From Pacificoceanicola sp048553275 (GTDB lineage: Bacteria; Pseudomonadota; Alphaproteobacteria; Rhodobacterales; Rhodobacteraceae), in assembly GCF_048553275.1 (NCBI RefSeq), contig NZ_JBLZMW010000010.1, forward strand, positions 118,762-182,761: a stretch of DNA of 64,000 nt, read 5' to 3'. The translations under genes were made by a program, and so were the position numbers. Within the stretch, counting starts at the first letter, position 1; every line of letters starts with the position of its first letter. Positions 32,614 to 40,348 of the stretch are shown one piece after another. Under the pieces are notes generated by a model. It was given only the letters and a program-made list of their open reading frames with translations, did not search any database and had not been told where the DNA came from.

Positions 32614-33273
32614 ATGACACCCGAGACTCTCGCACCGACCGAGTTCCTGGATTACGACGATCCCGGCGTGGCGGCGTTTTTTGACAAGGCCACGGCAAAC
32701 AGCGGTGACGATCCCAGGCAGATTGCCGTGGATCTGTTCTACGCGGTGCGGGACGGGCTGTTTTACGAGATCTACAACGCGGATTTTTCGCGTCCGAAGA
32801 TGCGGGCGAGTGCAATTCTGAAGCGGCGCTCGGGCCTGTGTATTCACAAATCCATCGTCTATACCGCGCTGCTGCGCCGCGCCGGAATCCCGGCGAAGCT
32901 GTGGCTGACGGATGTGAAAAATCACCTGTGCTCACCGCAACTTGCCCGGATGATGGGGACGACGGTGTTCCATTATCACGTGCTGGTTTCGCTGCAGCTC
33001 GATGGCCGGTGGATCAAGGCGACCCCGGTGTTCAATGCGCGCCTGTGTCAGCTTTATGGCATGACGCCGCTGGAGTTCGATGGCGAGCAGGATTGCGTTC
33101 ACCATGCTTTTGACGATTCGGGGCGCGCATATATGGAGATAATGTGTGATCATGGCGAATATTGTGATTTGCCCTACGATATGATCCTGGGTGGCCTGCA
33201 GGAAAAACATGCGACGATGTTTCAGACAGAAACAAAGTTCAAATCCGGATCGCTTGTCGCCGATATGGCGTGA
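32614..33273 (+). CDS. Transglutaminase-like cysteine protein
   Basis: 219 aa protein with the papain-like transglutaminase core. The Cys is in RRSGLCIHKSIVYTALLRRAGIPAKLWL, the His in TVFHYHVLVSLQLDGRWIKATPVFN, where the last Asn or an acidic residue completes the triad. No signal peptide, so probably cytoplasmic. The fold serves peptidases, amide hydrolases and peptide cyclases, and the reaction cannot be told from sequence. It begins one base after the kinase stop with a GAGGA site and ends before a terminator. Its place next to a biosynthetic cluster makes a role in amide chemistry possible, but it may simply belong to the signalling operon. Confidence 0.78.
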   Translation: MTPETLAPTEFLDYDDPGVAAFFDKATANSGDDPRQIAVDLFYAVRDGLFYEIYNADFSRPKMRASAILKRRSGLCIHKSIVYTALLRRAGIPAKLWLTDVKNHLCSPQLARMMGTTVFHYHVLVSLQLDGRWIKATPVFNARLCQLYGMTPLEFDGEQDCVHHAFDDSGRAYMEIMCDHGEYCDLPYDMILGGLQEKHATMFQTETKFKSGSLVADMA

Positions 33274-33315
33274 TCTGGCGCAAATACCATTCCATTATTC
33301 GATTTAATCCCAGCG

Positions 33316-33342
33316 AGGCTGCCGTATAACGGCGGCCTTTTT
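33316..33342 (+). terminator. Intrinsic terminator after the signalling operon
   Basis: AGGCTGCCG and CGGCGGCCT form a 9-pair stem (one G-U) with loop TATAA, followed by TTTTTC. It separates the ABC/two-component operon from the biosynthetic operon. The 220 bases that follow (to 33566) are AT-rich and must contain the ectC-operon promoter. Confidence 0.8.
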
Positions 33343-33566
33343 CGTTCCAACCGATTGTTAATAATGGGTTAAATACTTTGTCACAGGGCGATCATGCTGG
33401 GTGAAACCCTCTGCCCATGTGGTGAATTTTTCGTGTTCAACAAAAATAGTTCGCAACAAAACTGCAAACTATCCACGAAGTATATGGGGTATACATGATT
33501 CATGCCAGGGTGGCGGAAACATAAGCTCAATATCCTGGACGATTTCTAATTTCACACGAGGACACC

Positions 33567-33947
33567 ATGATTATCAATTCGCTTGAAAAAATCGCCAATA
33601 CCGAACGCGATGTGGATTGGGGCAACGGCAAAAGCCGCCGCCTTCTGATCGAAAATGACAAGATGGGCTATTCGCTGACCGACACCGTGGTCGAGGCTGG
33701 CTCGGCGTCTTTGCTTGAGTACAAGAACCACCTGGAAGCCTGCTACTGTGTTGAGGGTGAAGGCGAAGTTGTCGACGAGCAGACCGGCGAGACGCATGCG
33801 ATCACACCCGGCACGATGTACGCGCTCGACAAGCACGACAAGCATTGGCTCAAGGCGAGCAAGACCATGCGGCTTGTCTGTGTGTTCAACCCGCCGCTCA
33901 AGGGCAATGAACGTCATTCGCTGGGCGGTGACAGCTCGGCTTATTGA
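33567..33947 (+). CDS. ectC: Ectoine synthase homologue without EctA/EctB (orphan EctC)
   Basis: 126 aa cupin-fold enzyme of the L-ectoine synthase family (EC 4.2.1.108), which closes N-gamma-acetyl-diaminobutyrate to ectoine by loss of water. Residues matching, as I recall them, the iron ligands and catalytic Tyr of characterised EctC are all present at the same numbers: Tyr52, Glu57 (KNHLEACYC), Tyr85 and His93 (MYALDKHDKH). Thr40, His55, Phe107, Glu115 and His117 are also kept, so activity is likely. Trp21 and Asn38 of the substrate pocket look changed. No ectA, ectB, ectD or ask gene is present. It is the first gene of the carrier-protein operon, so it may cyclise a different diamino-acid derivative or serve in salvage. 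Confidence 0.9.
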   Translation: MIINSLEKIANTERDVDWGNGKSRRLLIENDKMGYSLTDTVVEAGSASLLEYKNHLEACYCVEGEGEVVDEQTGETHAITPGTMYALDKHDKHWLKASKTMRLVCVFNPPLKGNERHSLGGDSSAY

Positions 33948-34049
33948 AACCTCGTTCGTTTCTACTCCCTGTCCGCGCCGCGGTCGCCACTCCTCCCAGG
34001 TGGCCGAGGCGCATTTATCCCCACCGACTGACCAAAGGGTTGCACTGAC

Positions 34050-34979
34050 ATGACGGACAGCATCGTAATATCGGCGAGTCTGGCCGATGCCGCGAACCAG
34101 GACTTCCTCCCTCCGGAGCGGCCCGTGGCAGATGCGCCCTTTGGTCCTTTTCCTGTTTATTACCTCGATCATGGCGCGGCAGAGGCGGACGCCCGGACCA
34201 GCCGTGGACGGCATACGCGCGTCTCGCACCGGCTGGATCGCATGATCGCCCGTGTCCTGACGCAGGCCGGGCTCAGCCGCGCGGCGATTGCCGGTCCGCG
34301 CACCGGGCTGATTTCCGGCTCGCATTATGGCTGCTCGCAGGTGTTCGAGATGCATTTTCGCCTGCGCCGGAAGGGGCCGCGCGGTGTCGATCCGGTGAGT
34401 TTTGCGCAAGCGACGCACAATTATCCGGTCTCTGCGGCGGCCATCGAATACGGAATCGAAGGGCCCTGCCTAGCGGCAGTGAGCCTTGAGGCGGCCGGGC
34501 TCGATGCGCTGCAGATCGCCATGGATTGGCTGAACGAAGGGCGTTGCGATCGCGTTTTGGTGGCGGCCTACGAGGATTTCGCGCCGCCGATTGCCGATCA
34601 CCTGTCCGCCCGCGCGCAGAGCACACCGGGCAAGGCCTTTGGCGAGGCGATGGTGCTTTTGCTGCTGGAGCGGGAGCGCGATGTGCTGGCCCGTGGCCGG
34701 GCCGGACTGCCGGTGATCACCGCCGTGCACAGCGCGCCTGTGGACCCGCCGTCTTCCGACTTGATCGCGGTTTGTGCCGATGAGGCCGCCGCGCCGACGT
34801 TTTCCCCCCGCCCGCTCGACTTTCTCGGTGCGGGCGGCCTTCTGGCCGTGCACGACCTGCTGCACAGCCCGGATGTGGGCCATCGCGGCCCGGAGCATTG
34901 GCAGATCGCAGCAGCCGCCTCGGCGGGCAGCGGCGTTGTTGCCCGCATCGGGATCAGGCAGATGGACCTGTGCACATGA
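34050..34979 (+). CDS. Ketosynthase-like protein with Glu in place of active Cys (KS-beta/CLF-like)
   Basis: 309 aa protein with the N-terminal thiolase-type half of a beta-ketoacyl synthase. The nucleophile elbow reads GPCLAAVSLEAAGLDAL, which places Glu147 where the catalytic Cys stands. The HGTGT and second-His motifs of a full ketosynthase are missing and the length is short (typical 400-420). Such proteins act as chain-length factors or decarboxylating partners of an active ketosynthase. Its stop overlaps the start of the complete ketosynthase (ATGA), so a KS-alpha/KS-beta heterodimer is likely. Glu is unusual, since chain-length factors usually carry Gln. Confidence 0.78.
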   Translation: MTDSIVISASLADAANQDFLPPERPVADAPFGPFPVYYLDHGAAEADARTSRGRHTRVSHRLDRMIARVLTQAGLSRAAIAGPRTGLISGSHYGCSQVFEMHFRLRRKGPRGVDPVSFAQATHNYPVSAAAIEYGIEGPCLAAVSLEAAGLDALQIAMDWLNEGRCDRVLVAAYEDFAPPIADHLSARAQSTPGKAFGEAMVLLLLERERDVLARGRAGLPVITAVHSAPVDPPSSDLIAVCADEAAAPTFSPRPLDFLGAGGLLAVHDLLHSPDVGHRGPEHWQIAAAASAGSGVVARIGIRQMDLCT

Positions 34980-36199
34980 GCCGGGGTGTTGTCGTGACCG
35001 GGCTGGGCGTGGTGGCGCGGGGGGCTCTTGGGCTTGATGCGTTCGAGGCGCTCTTGATGGGGGGCGGCCCGGGACCGGATGCTCCGCCGCAGTTCGATAC
35101 CAGGGGCTTTCGCGCCCGGCGCGCCTTTGCCGCGGACCCTTGCGCGACCGAAGGGGCATTGAGACAGGCCGCGCAGACGGGGCGGATCGCGGACCTGACA
35201 CAGGCGCAGATCGACTGCGCCGGGCATGGCCTGCTTGCGGCGCTCGAAGCGATTGGTATGGCGGGGCTGTCGCAGATGCCTGCGCGGATGGGCTGCGCCG
35301 TGGCGACGACCTCGGGCGGGCTGATGGATGACTACAGCGACGCGTTGATGGCCGGGCAGGGGGAGCGCGTGGCGCCGGACCTTGTCACACCGGCGAGCGC
35401 GGCGAAGGTTCTGGCCGAGGTGTTCGCGCTGAGCGGGCCGGTGTGCGGGTTTTCCTGCGCCTGCGTGTCGTCGCTCGGGGCGATGTCCTATGCGCTGTCG
35501 CGGGTGCGCAGCGGCGATGCGGATGTGATGCTTGTCGGTGGCAGCGATCGCATGCGCGAGGCGGATTTCGCCGGGTTCAACGCGCTGCGCGCCATGGACC
35601 GGGACAGTTGTCGGCCCTTTGATCGCACCCGCAAGGGCATGGTGATCGGGGACGGTGCGGCGATGTTGGTGATCGAAGCCGAAGAGCACGCCCGCGCGCG
35701 CGGCGCGACGCCGATCGTGCGGCTGAGCGGGATGGGTCTGTCGAGTGACAGCCACCATATCACCAGCCCGGACGCAAGCGGGCTGACCCGTGCGATGCAG
35801 CAGGCCCTGGCGCAGGCCGGACGGCAGGCGGAGGAAATCGGCTATGTCAATTGTCACGGCACCGGTACGCCGTTGAACGATGCGGCGGAGGCCGAGGCGC
35901 TTGGCCGGGTGTTCGGACCGGAGGCCGGCGATCTGATCATCAGCTCGACCAAGGGCAGCACCGGGCACCTGCTCGGCAGTGCGGGCGCCATCGAGATTGT
36001 CGCGACGATCCTCGCGCTGAGATCCGGGAGCGCGCCGCCGATGCTGACCACGCAGGACCCCGAGGCCATTCCATTTTCCCTACCGCTCGCCGGGACCGAC
36101 CGGCGTCTGTCGTCCGGCGTGGCGATGAAAAACTCGCTGGGGTTCGGCGGGTTGAACGGCAGCCTCATTCTTGAACGTCCCGATATTGGAGAGATGTGA
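34976..36199 (+). CDS. Beta-ketoacyl synthase (KS-alpha, FabF-type)
   Basis: 407 aa condensing enzyme with a complete triad: Cys163 in FSCACVSSLGAM, His294 in VNCHGTGTPLND and His331 in STKGSTGHLLGSAGAIE, plus the conserved Lys326. It would catalyse decarboxylative carbon-carbon bond formation on acyl-carrier substrates. It starts at the ATG at 34976, overlapping the KS-beta stop; a longer reading is antisense noise. The stop overlaps the dehydrogenase start. No acyltransferase, ketoreductase or dehydratase accompanies it, so few extension rounds are expected. Confidence 0.9.
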   Translation: MSRGVVVTGLGVVARGALGLDAFEALLMGGGPGPDAPPQFDTRGFRARRAFAADPCATEGALRQAAQTGRIADLTQAQIDCAGHGLLAALEAIGMAGLSQMPARMGCAVATTSGGLMDDYSDALMAGQGERVAPDLVTPASAAKVLAEVFALSGPVCGFSCACVSSLGAMSYALSRVRSGDADVMLVGGSDRMREADFAGFNALRAMDRDSCRPFDRTRKGMVIGDGAAMLVIEAEEHARARGATPIVRLSGMGLSSDSHHITSPDASGLTRAMQQALAQAGRQAEEIGYVNCHGTGTPLNDAAEAEALGRVFGPEAGDLIISSTKGSTGHLLGSAGAIEIVATILALRSGSAPPMLTTQDPEAIPFSLPLAGTDRRLSSGVAMKNSLGFGGLNGSLILERPDIGEM

Positions 36200-37380
36200 T
36201 GCGCACGATCCGCAGTCTGCCGCTTGGCGGTGTTTCCGAAAATTACCGCCCCGACATGATGGCCCCGCTGCTTGAGGGGTTGGCGCAATGGGCGCCGTCC
36301 TTCAACGCGGGCTGGCAGGACGATGATCTGATGAGCCGCTTTGGCGCGGATCGTTGGCGGGCGGTGGTCGAGGCGGGGCTGACGAGCGTTGTCACCGGCG
36401 AAGAGCATGGCGGGCTGGCGCTGTCGGTGCCGGAACTGGCGGAGCTGTTTGAGGCGTTCGGGGCGCTCTGCGAGGACAGCGGGCTTGGGTTTTCGCTCTC
36501 GACGCATCTGTGCAGCACCTGCCTGCCGGTGGCGCGCTTTGGCTCGGACGCCCTGCGCGCCGCGCTGCTGCCGAAGCTGGCCGAGGGGGCACTTGTGGGC
36601 GCCCATGCGATCACCGAGCCGGACAGCGGCTCGGACGCCTTTGCGATGAAGACGACGGCGGTGCGGGACGGCGATGACTACATCCTGAATGGCGAGAAGT
36701 GCTTTATTTCCAACGCGCCGATTGCCGATGTCATGGTGGTCTACGCGCGCACCCATCCGACGAAGGGCGCGCTTGGCGGCTTTTCCGCCTTTGCCGTCGA
36801 TACCGCGTCCGAAGGCTTCACCATTGGCAAGCCGCGCAAGAAGATGGGGTTGCGGACCGCACCCATGGCGGATCTCCATTTCGACAGCGTCCGTGTGCCG
36901 GCGGGGCGGCTGATCGGGCGGGAAGGGCAGGGTTTCTCGATCCTCGATTACGTCATGCGTTGGGAGATCCTGACCATCTTCGCGCTGCAGACCGGGGAGA
37001 TGCGTCGGCAGCTGGATCGTTGCATCGAACACGCCAGGACGCGGCAGCAATTCGGTGCGGCCATTGGAAGCCATCAGGCGATTTCCCACCGGGTCGCGGA
37101 TATGCATATGCGGCTGCAATCGGCGCGCAGCTGGCTGAGCCGCATGGTGATTGCGATGGAGGGGGGTGGCAATGCCTCGCTGGAATTCGCCTCGGCCAAA
37201 CTGGCGATTTCGGAGGCGCATGTGGCCAATTCGATCGACGCGATCACCCTGCATGGCGGCTCCGGTTACATGACCGAGACCGGGATCGAGAGCCATCTGC
37301 GCAACGCCATGGGCGGGCTGATCTATTCGGGCAGTTCCGACATTCAGAAAAACCGCATCGCTGCGATGCTGGGCCTTTGA
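36199..37380 (+). CDS. Acyl-CoA-dehydrogenase-family flavoenzyme, probably acting on carrier-bound acyl
   Basis: 393 aa FAD enzyme. Family motifs are AITEPDSGSDAFAMKTTA, LNGEKCFISNA, GLRTAPMADLHFD, QQFGAAIGSHQAISHRVADM and LHGGSGYMTE. The catalytic base of medium-chain enzymes (Glu in YEGT) is Ser here (IYSGSSDIQKN). A Glu at 256 (MRWEILTIF) occupies the position used by isovaleryl- and long-chain-type enzymes, so the active site appears complete. Beside an adenylating enzyme and a carrier protein, it recalls the prolyl-carrier oxidases (PltE, PigA type) that turn prolyl to pyrrolyl thioesters. The substrate here may be another amino acid. The start overlaps the KS stop (TGATG). Confidence 0.88.
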   Translation: MRTIRSLPLGGVSENYRPDMMAPLLEGLAQWAPSFNAGWQDDDLMSRFGADRWRAVVEAGLTSVVTGEEHGGLALSVPELAELFEAFGALCEDSGLGFSLSTHLCSTCLPVARFGSDALRAALLPKLAEGALVGAHAITEPDSGSDAFAMKTTAVRDGDDYILNGEKCFISNAPIADVMVVYARTHPTKGALGGFSAFAVDTASEGFTIGKPRKKMGLRTAPMADLHFDSVRVPAGRLIGREGQGFSILDYVMRWEILTIFALQTGEMRRQLDRCIEHARTRQQFGAAIGSHQAISHRVADMHMRLQSARSWLSRMVIAMEGGGNASLEFASAKLAISEAHVANSIDAITLHGGSGYMTETGIESHLRNAMGGLIYSGSSDIQKNRIAAMLGL

Positions 37381-37412
37381 ACAGAAGCGATTGATCCAAG
37401 GGGGATTGTGAC

Positions 37413-38969
37413 ATGCTGCATCAGGAAAGTTTTCAGATCGTTGGCACGCGGGCCTTTTCCGACTGCCTGCGCGTGGAGATGGACAAGACCCCGCGTGCGG
37501 CGGTGTTCGACAGCGCCGGGGGCAAGGTGAGCTATCGCGCGTTGCAGGCGATGGCCGAAGCGATTGCCGCGCATCTGCCGGGGCCCGGGATGATGGCCGA
37601 AGAGAGCATTGCGATCTGTGCAGAGAAAACGCCCGATTGTCTGGCGGCGGTGCTTGCGGTGCTGTCGGGGGGGCGGGCCTATGCGCCGCTGGACCCGGCG
37701 CACCCGGACGGGCGGCTGATGGACATTCTGGCCGATCTCCACCCGTCGGCGCTGATCGTGGACGCCAGTACCGCGCCGCGCCTTGCGGGGTGGGCCGTGG
37801 AGGCCGGGGTTCCCTTGGTCGATCTGAGCGAAATGACCGGACCGGGCGCCACGCCGCAGCATGTGGCGGCCTCCGGGACGGGATTGAATGTGGTTGTTTC
37901 GCAGCAAAGTCTGGCTGCGGTGCTGCACACTTCCGGCTCAACCGGCAGGCCGAAGCGGGTGGAGATCGAAGCCCATGCCCTGAACGTGTTTCAGGATTGG
38001 GTGGTGGACGAGCTGGATCTGAACATCGACGATTGCCTGCTCAGCCATGCGCCTTTTGCCTTCGATCTGTCGTTCCTTGATATTTATGCCTCGCTGATGT
38101 CCGGGGCCGACCTTGCGCTGGCCGATGCCAGGACCGCGCGCAATGGCGCAAAGCTGATCGAGATGATGCGGCAGGCGGGGGTGACGGTCTGGCACTCGGC
38201 GCCCTCTGCGCTGAAGCTGGTGGCCCAGACGCCGGGCCATCCGGTGCTGCCCGAGGTGCGCTGTGTGCTTTTTGCCGGGGAGCCGATGCCTGCGAAGACT
38301 CTGCAGCGGCTTTTCGCGATTTTCCCCAATGCGCGCGTGCTGAATATCTATGGCTGCACCGAAACGAACGACACCTTCTATTACGAAGTGCCGCGCGAGA
38401 ACCCGCCCGATCCGCTGCCGCTGGGCCGCAAGCTGCCTTATGTCGAATACCTGCTCGCAGGCCCCGAGGGCGCGGTGATCGAAGGTAAGGGCGAGGGCGA
38501 ATTGTGGGTGCATTGTCCGACGATGATGCGCGGGTACTCGGATCCGGAGCTGACGGCGCGCGCGACAGTGCAGCACGGTGGCAAGCTCTACTACCGCTCT
38601 GGCGACATTGTTCGGCGGGACCGCGCCGGGTTGATCCATTTCGTCGGGCGCAATGACAGCATCGTCAAGCTCAGCGGCGTGCGGGTGGACCTGAACGAGG
38701 TAGACGGGCATCTGAACGCCCATCCCGGCGTCTGCGAGGCTTTGTGTTTTATCACGAAATCCGGCGACGGCACGGTGCTGAACGCCTGGGTCAAGACCAA
38801 GGCCGACGGGCTGACCAGTCTCGACTTGCGGCTGCATTTGATGAAGCGGCTGCCCGTCGCCGCGATCCCGCGCAATTTCACGATTTCCCTGATGGCGGTT
38901 CCAAAGAACTCCAACGGGAAGGCCTGCCGGCGCATGCTGGCTCAAAACTGCCAGAGCGCATCCGCGTGA
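37413..38969 (+). CDS. Stand-alone amino-acid adenylating enzyme (PltF/DltA-like)
   Basis: 518 aa AMP-forming ligase that would activate an amino acid and load it on the carrier at 39010. Core motifs: LHTSGSTGRPK (A3, 171-181), FAFDLSFLD (A4, Asp218, the residue that holds the alpha-amino group), NIYGCTETND (A5), YRSGDIVRRD (A7), GRNDSIVKLSGVRVDLNEVD (A8) and PKNSNGKACRR (A10 with the catalytic Lys). The A4 region and the free-standing form resemble DltA and prolyl ligases of the PltF type. It starts at the ATG at 37413 behind AAGGGGG. The specificity pocket needs structural mapping to name the amino acid. Confidence 0.9.
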   Translation: MLHQESFQIVGTRAFSDCLRVEMDKTPRAAVFDSAGGKVSYRALQAMAEAIAAHLPGPGMMAEESIAICAEKTPDCLAAVLAVLSGGRAYAPLDPAHPDGRLMDILADLHPSALIVDASTAPRLAGWAVEAGVPLVDLSEMTGPGATPQHVAASGTGLNVVVSQQSLAAVLHTSGSTGRPKRVEIEAHALNVFQDWVVDELDLNIDDCLLSHAPFAFDLSFLDIYASLMSGADLALADARTARNGAKLIEMMRQAGVTVWHSAPSALKLVAQTPGHPVLPEVRCVLFAGEPMPAKTLQRLFAIFPNARVLNIYGCTETNDTFYYEVPRENPPDPLPLGRKLPYVEYLLAGPEGAVIEGKGEGELWVHCPTMMRGYSDPELTARATVQHGGKLYYRSGDIVRRDRAGLIHFVGRNDSIVKLSGVRVDLNEVDGHLNAHPGVCEALCFITKSGDGTVLNAWVKTKADGLTSLDLRLHLMKRLPVAAIPRNFTISLMAVPKNSNGKACRRMLAQNCQSASA

Positions 38970-39009
38970 TGGCCTGACAGACCTACGGACAGCCAAAAAG
39001 GAGATTTCC

Positions 39010-39261
39010 ATGTCCTATCCTGCCCTGCGCACATTCATTGCCGAAGAATTCGCGGTGGATATTCCCGCCGCCCAGCTCACCGACGATCTCGATCTGATCG
39101 ACACGGGCATTGTCGACAGCCTTGGCGTGCTGAAGCTGATCGCCTTTCTCGAAGGCGAGTTCGAGCTGACCATCACGCCCGATGAGCTGGACGCGGATCT
39201 GTACCGCACCATCGGTCAGATCGAGACGATGATCGACGCAAAGCAGATGCAGGCGGCCTGA
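39010..39261 (+). CDS. Acyl/peptidyl carrier protein
   Basis: 83 aa carrier protein with the phosphopantetheine site DTGIVDSLGVLKL (Ser37) and the helix pattern of the family (LRTFIAEEFAVD, LIAFLEGEFELTITPDELD, IGQIETMIDAKQM). It would hold the activated amino acid for the flavoenzyme and the ketosynthases. Its acidic N-terminus and the GIVDSLGVLK type are like DltC/PltL carriers. No phosphopantetheinyl transferase or thioesterase is in the window. A GGAG-type site precedes the start. Confidence 0.92.
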   Translation: MSYPALRTFIAEEFAVDIPAAQLTDDLDLIDTGIVDSLGVLKLIAFLEGEFELTITPDELDADLYRTIGQIETMIDAKQMQAA

Positions 39262-39301
39262 CGGGCGCCGGTCATACCACACCGAAAAAGGAGCGAAGGC
39301 C

Positions 39302-40348
39302 ATGACGCCGGAAAAGACCGCAGGGCAGCTGATCGCTGGCCGCATTCCGACCGAAGACGCGATGCTGGACTATTGGCGGGCGACCGACGATGGCCTTCGC
39401 CCCAAGGCCGAAACCGTGGCGGTCCTCGCCGCGCTGTCGGCGATGCCGTCCGCCCTGGGGATGATGCGCAGTTTCGTGCGCTTCATCCGCGAGACCTACC
39501 CGCCAGAGGCGTTGCCCGCCGCGAAATCGGCTGTGAACATCGTCGGCACCGGGGGCGGGCGCTCGACCTTCAATATTTCGACCACCGCGGCCTTTGTCGT
39601 GGCGGCGGCAGGCGGCAAGGTGCTCAAGAGTGGCTCCTCCGCCTATTCTTCCTCCGTCGGATCGGGGGACATCCTGAACGCGCTTGGCCTTGCCCGGACC
39701 GCGTCGGACGAATTTACCAATGCCATGCTGGACGATTGCGGCCTCGCCTTTGCCGCGCCGCAGCGCTATGCGCCGCTGTGCAAGCGGCTTGCGATTGCCG
39801 CCATGCCCCTGCCGTTCAAGATGATCGGGCGGTTCGTCAATGCCCTGGGGCCGCTGATCTGCCCTTACGAGATGAAAGCCCACGTGATCGGCGCGTCGTC
39901 CCAGCGGCTGTTTGAACAGGTGCATCAGATCGCCGGATCGCTTGGCATTCCGGCGGTGGTTGTGCATTCGAACCTCGGGGTTGACGAGCTTTTGAGCGTC
40001 GGCACCAACCGATGGGTTCGAGCAGCGGAGACCCTGCCGCATCGGCTGATCCCCGGCGATCTCGGGCTTGGGCGGGACAGTGGTCTGTCCGATCTGGCAG
40101 GCGGGGATCTTGCGGAGAATATCGCAATTCTGACCGACATTCTGAAAGGCCGGGGCAGCCGGGCCTGCACCGAAACCGTGGCGCTCAACGCCGGGATGGC
40201 GCTGCATGCGGGGGGCGTGGTGCGCACCCTGGCCGAAGGCACGTGGTTGGCGCTGGATTGCATGGCGGATGGCGCGCCGTACCGGACGCTTGAGCGGGCG
40301 CAGGCCTTTGCCAGCGCCGAAGCGCCGAGGCTGGCGGCGATGGCATGA
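39302..40348 (+). CDS. Divergent anthranilate-phosphoribosyltransferase-like protein (TrpD family)
   Basis: 348 aa nucleoside-phosphorylase/TrpD-fold enzyme. The PRPP loop is NIVGTGGGRSTFNIST (about residues 79-94), matching GTGGD...TFNIST of TrpD. The neighbouring KHGN anthranilate motif reads KSGS (109-112), followed by SSSVGSGDILNALG. The later DE motif is replaced by GVDELLSVGTNRW. The changes fall in the substrate side, while the PRPP loop is kept, so transfer of phosphoribose to a different amine or acid is likely. Overlaps the TrpC-like gene (ATGA). The window has no trpF, trpE, trpG, trpA or trpB, which argues against tryptophan synthesis. Confidence 0.82.
   Translation: MTPEKTAGQLIAGRIPTEDAMLDYWRATDDGLRPKAETVAVLAALSAMPSALGMMRSFVRFIRETYPPEALPAAKSAVNIVGTGGGRSTFNISTTAAFVVAAAGGKVLKSGSSAYSSSVGSGDILNALGLARTASDEFTNAMLDDCGLAFAAPQRYAPLCKRLAIAAMPLPFKMIGRFVNALGPLICPYEMKAHVIGASSQRLFEQVHQIAGSLGIPAVVVHSNLGVDELLSVGTNRWVRAAETLPHRLIPGDLGLGRDSGLSDLAGGDLAENIAILTDILKGRGSRACTETVALNAGMALHAGGVVRTLAEGTWLALDCMADGAPYRTLERAQAFASAEAPRLAAMA

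Noticed and set aside
33567..33947. A functional ectoine biosynthesis cluster
   Set aside because: Only EctC is present; EctA, EctB and EctD are missing and the following genes belong to carrier-protein chemistry.
35854..37941. 695-codon minus-strand frame opposite the KS-alpha and dehydrogenase genes
   Set aside because: Pro/Arg/His-rich, no domain pattern, and the plus strand encodes clear enzymes there.
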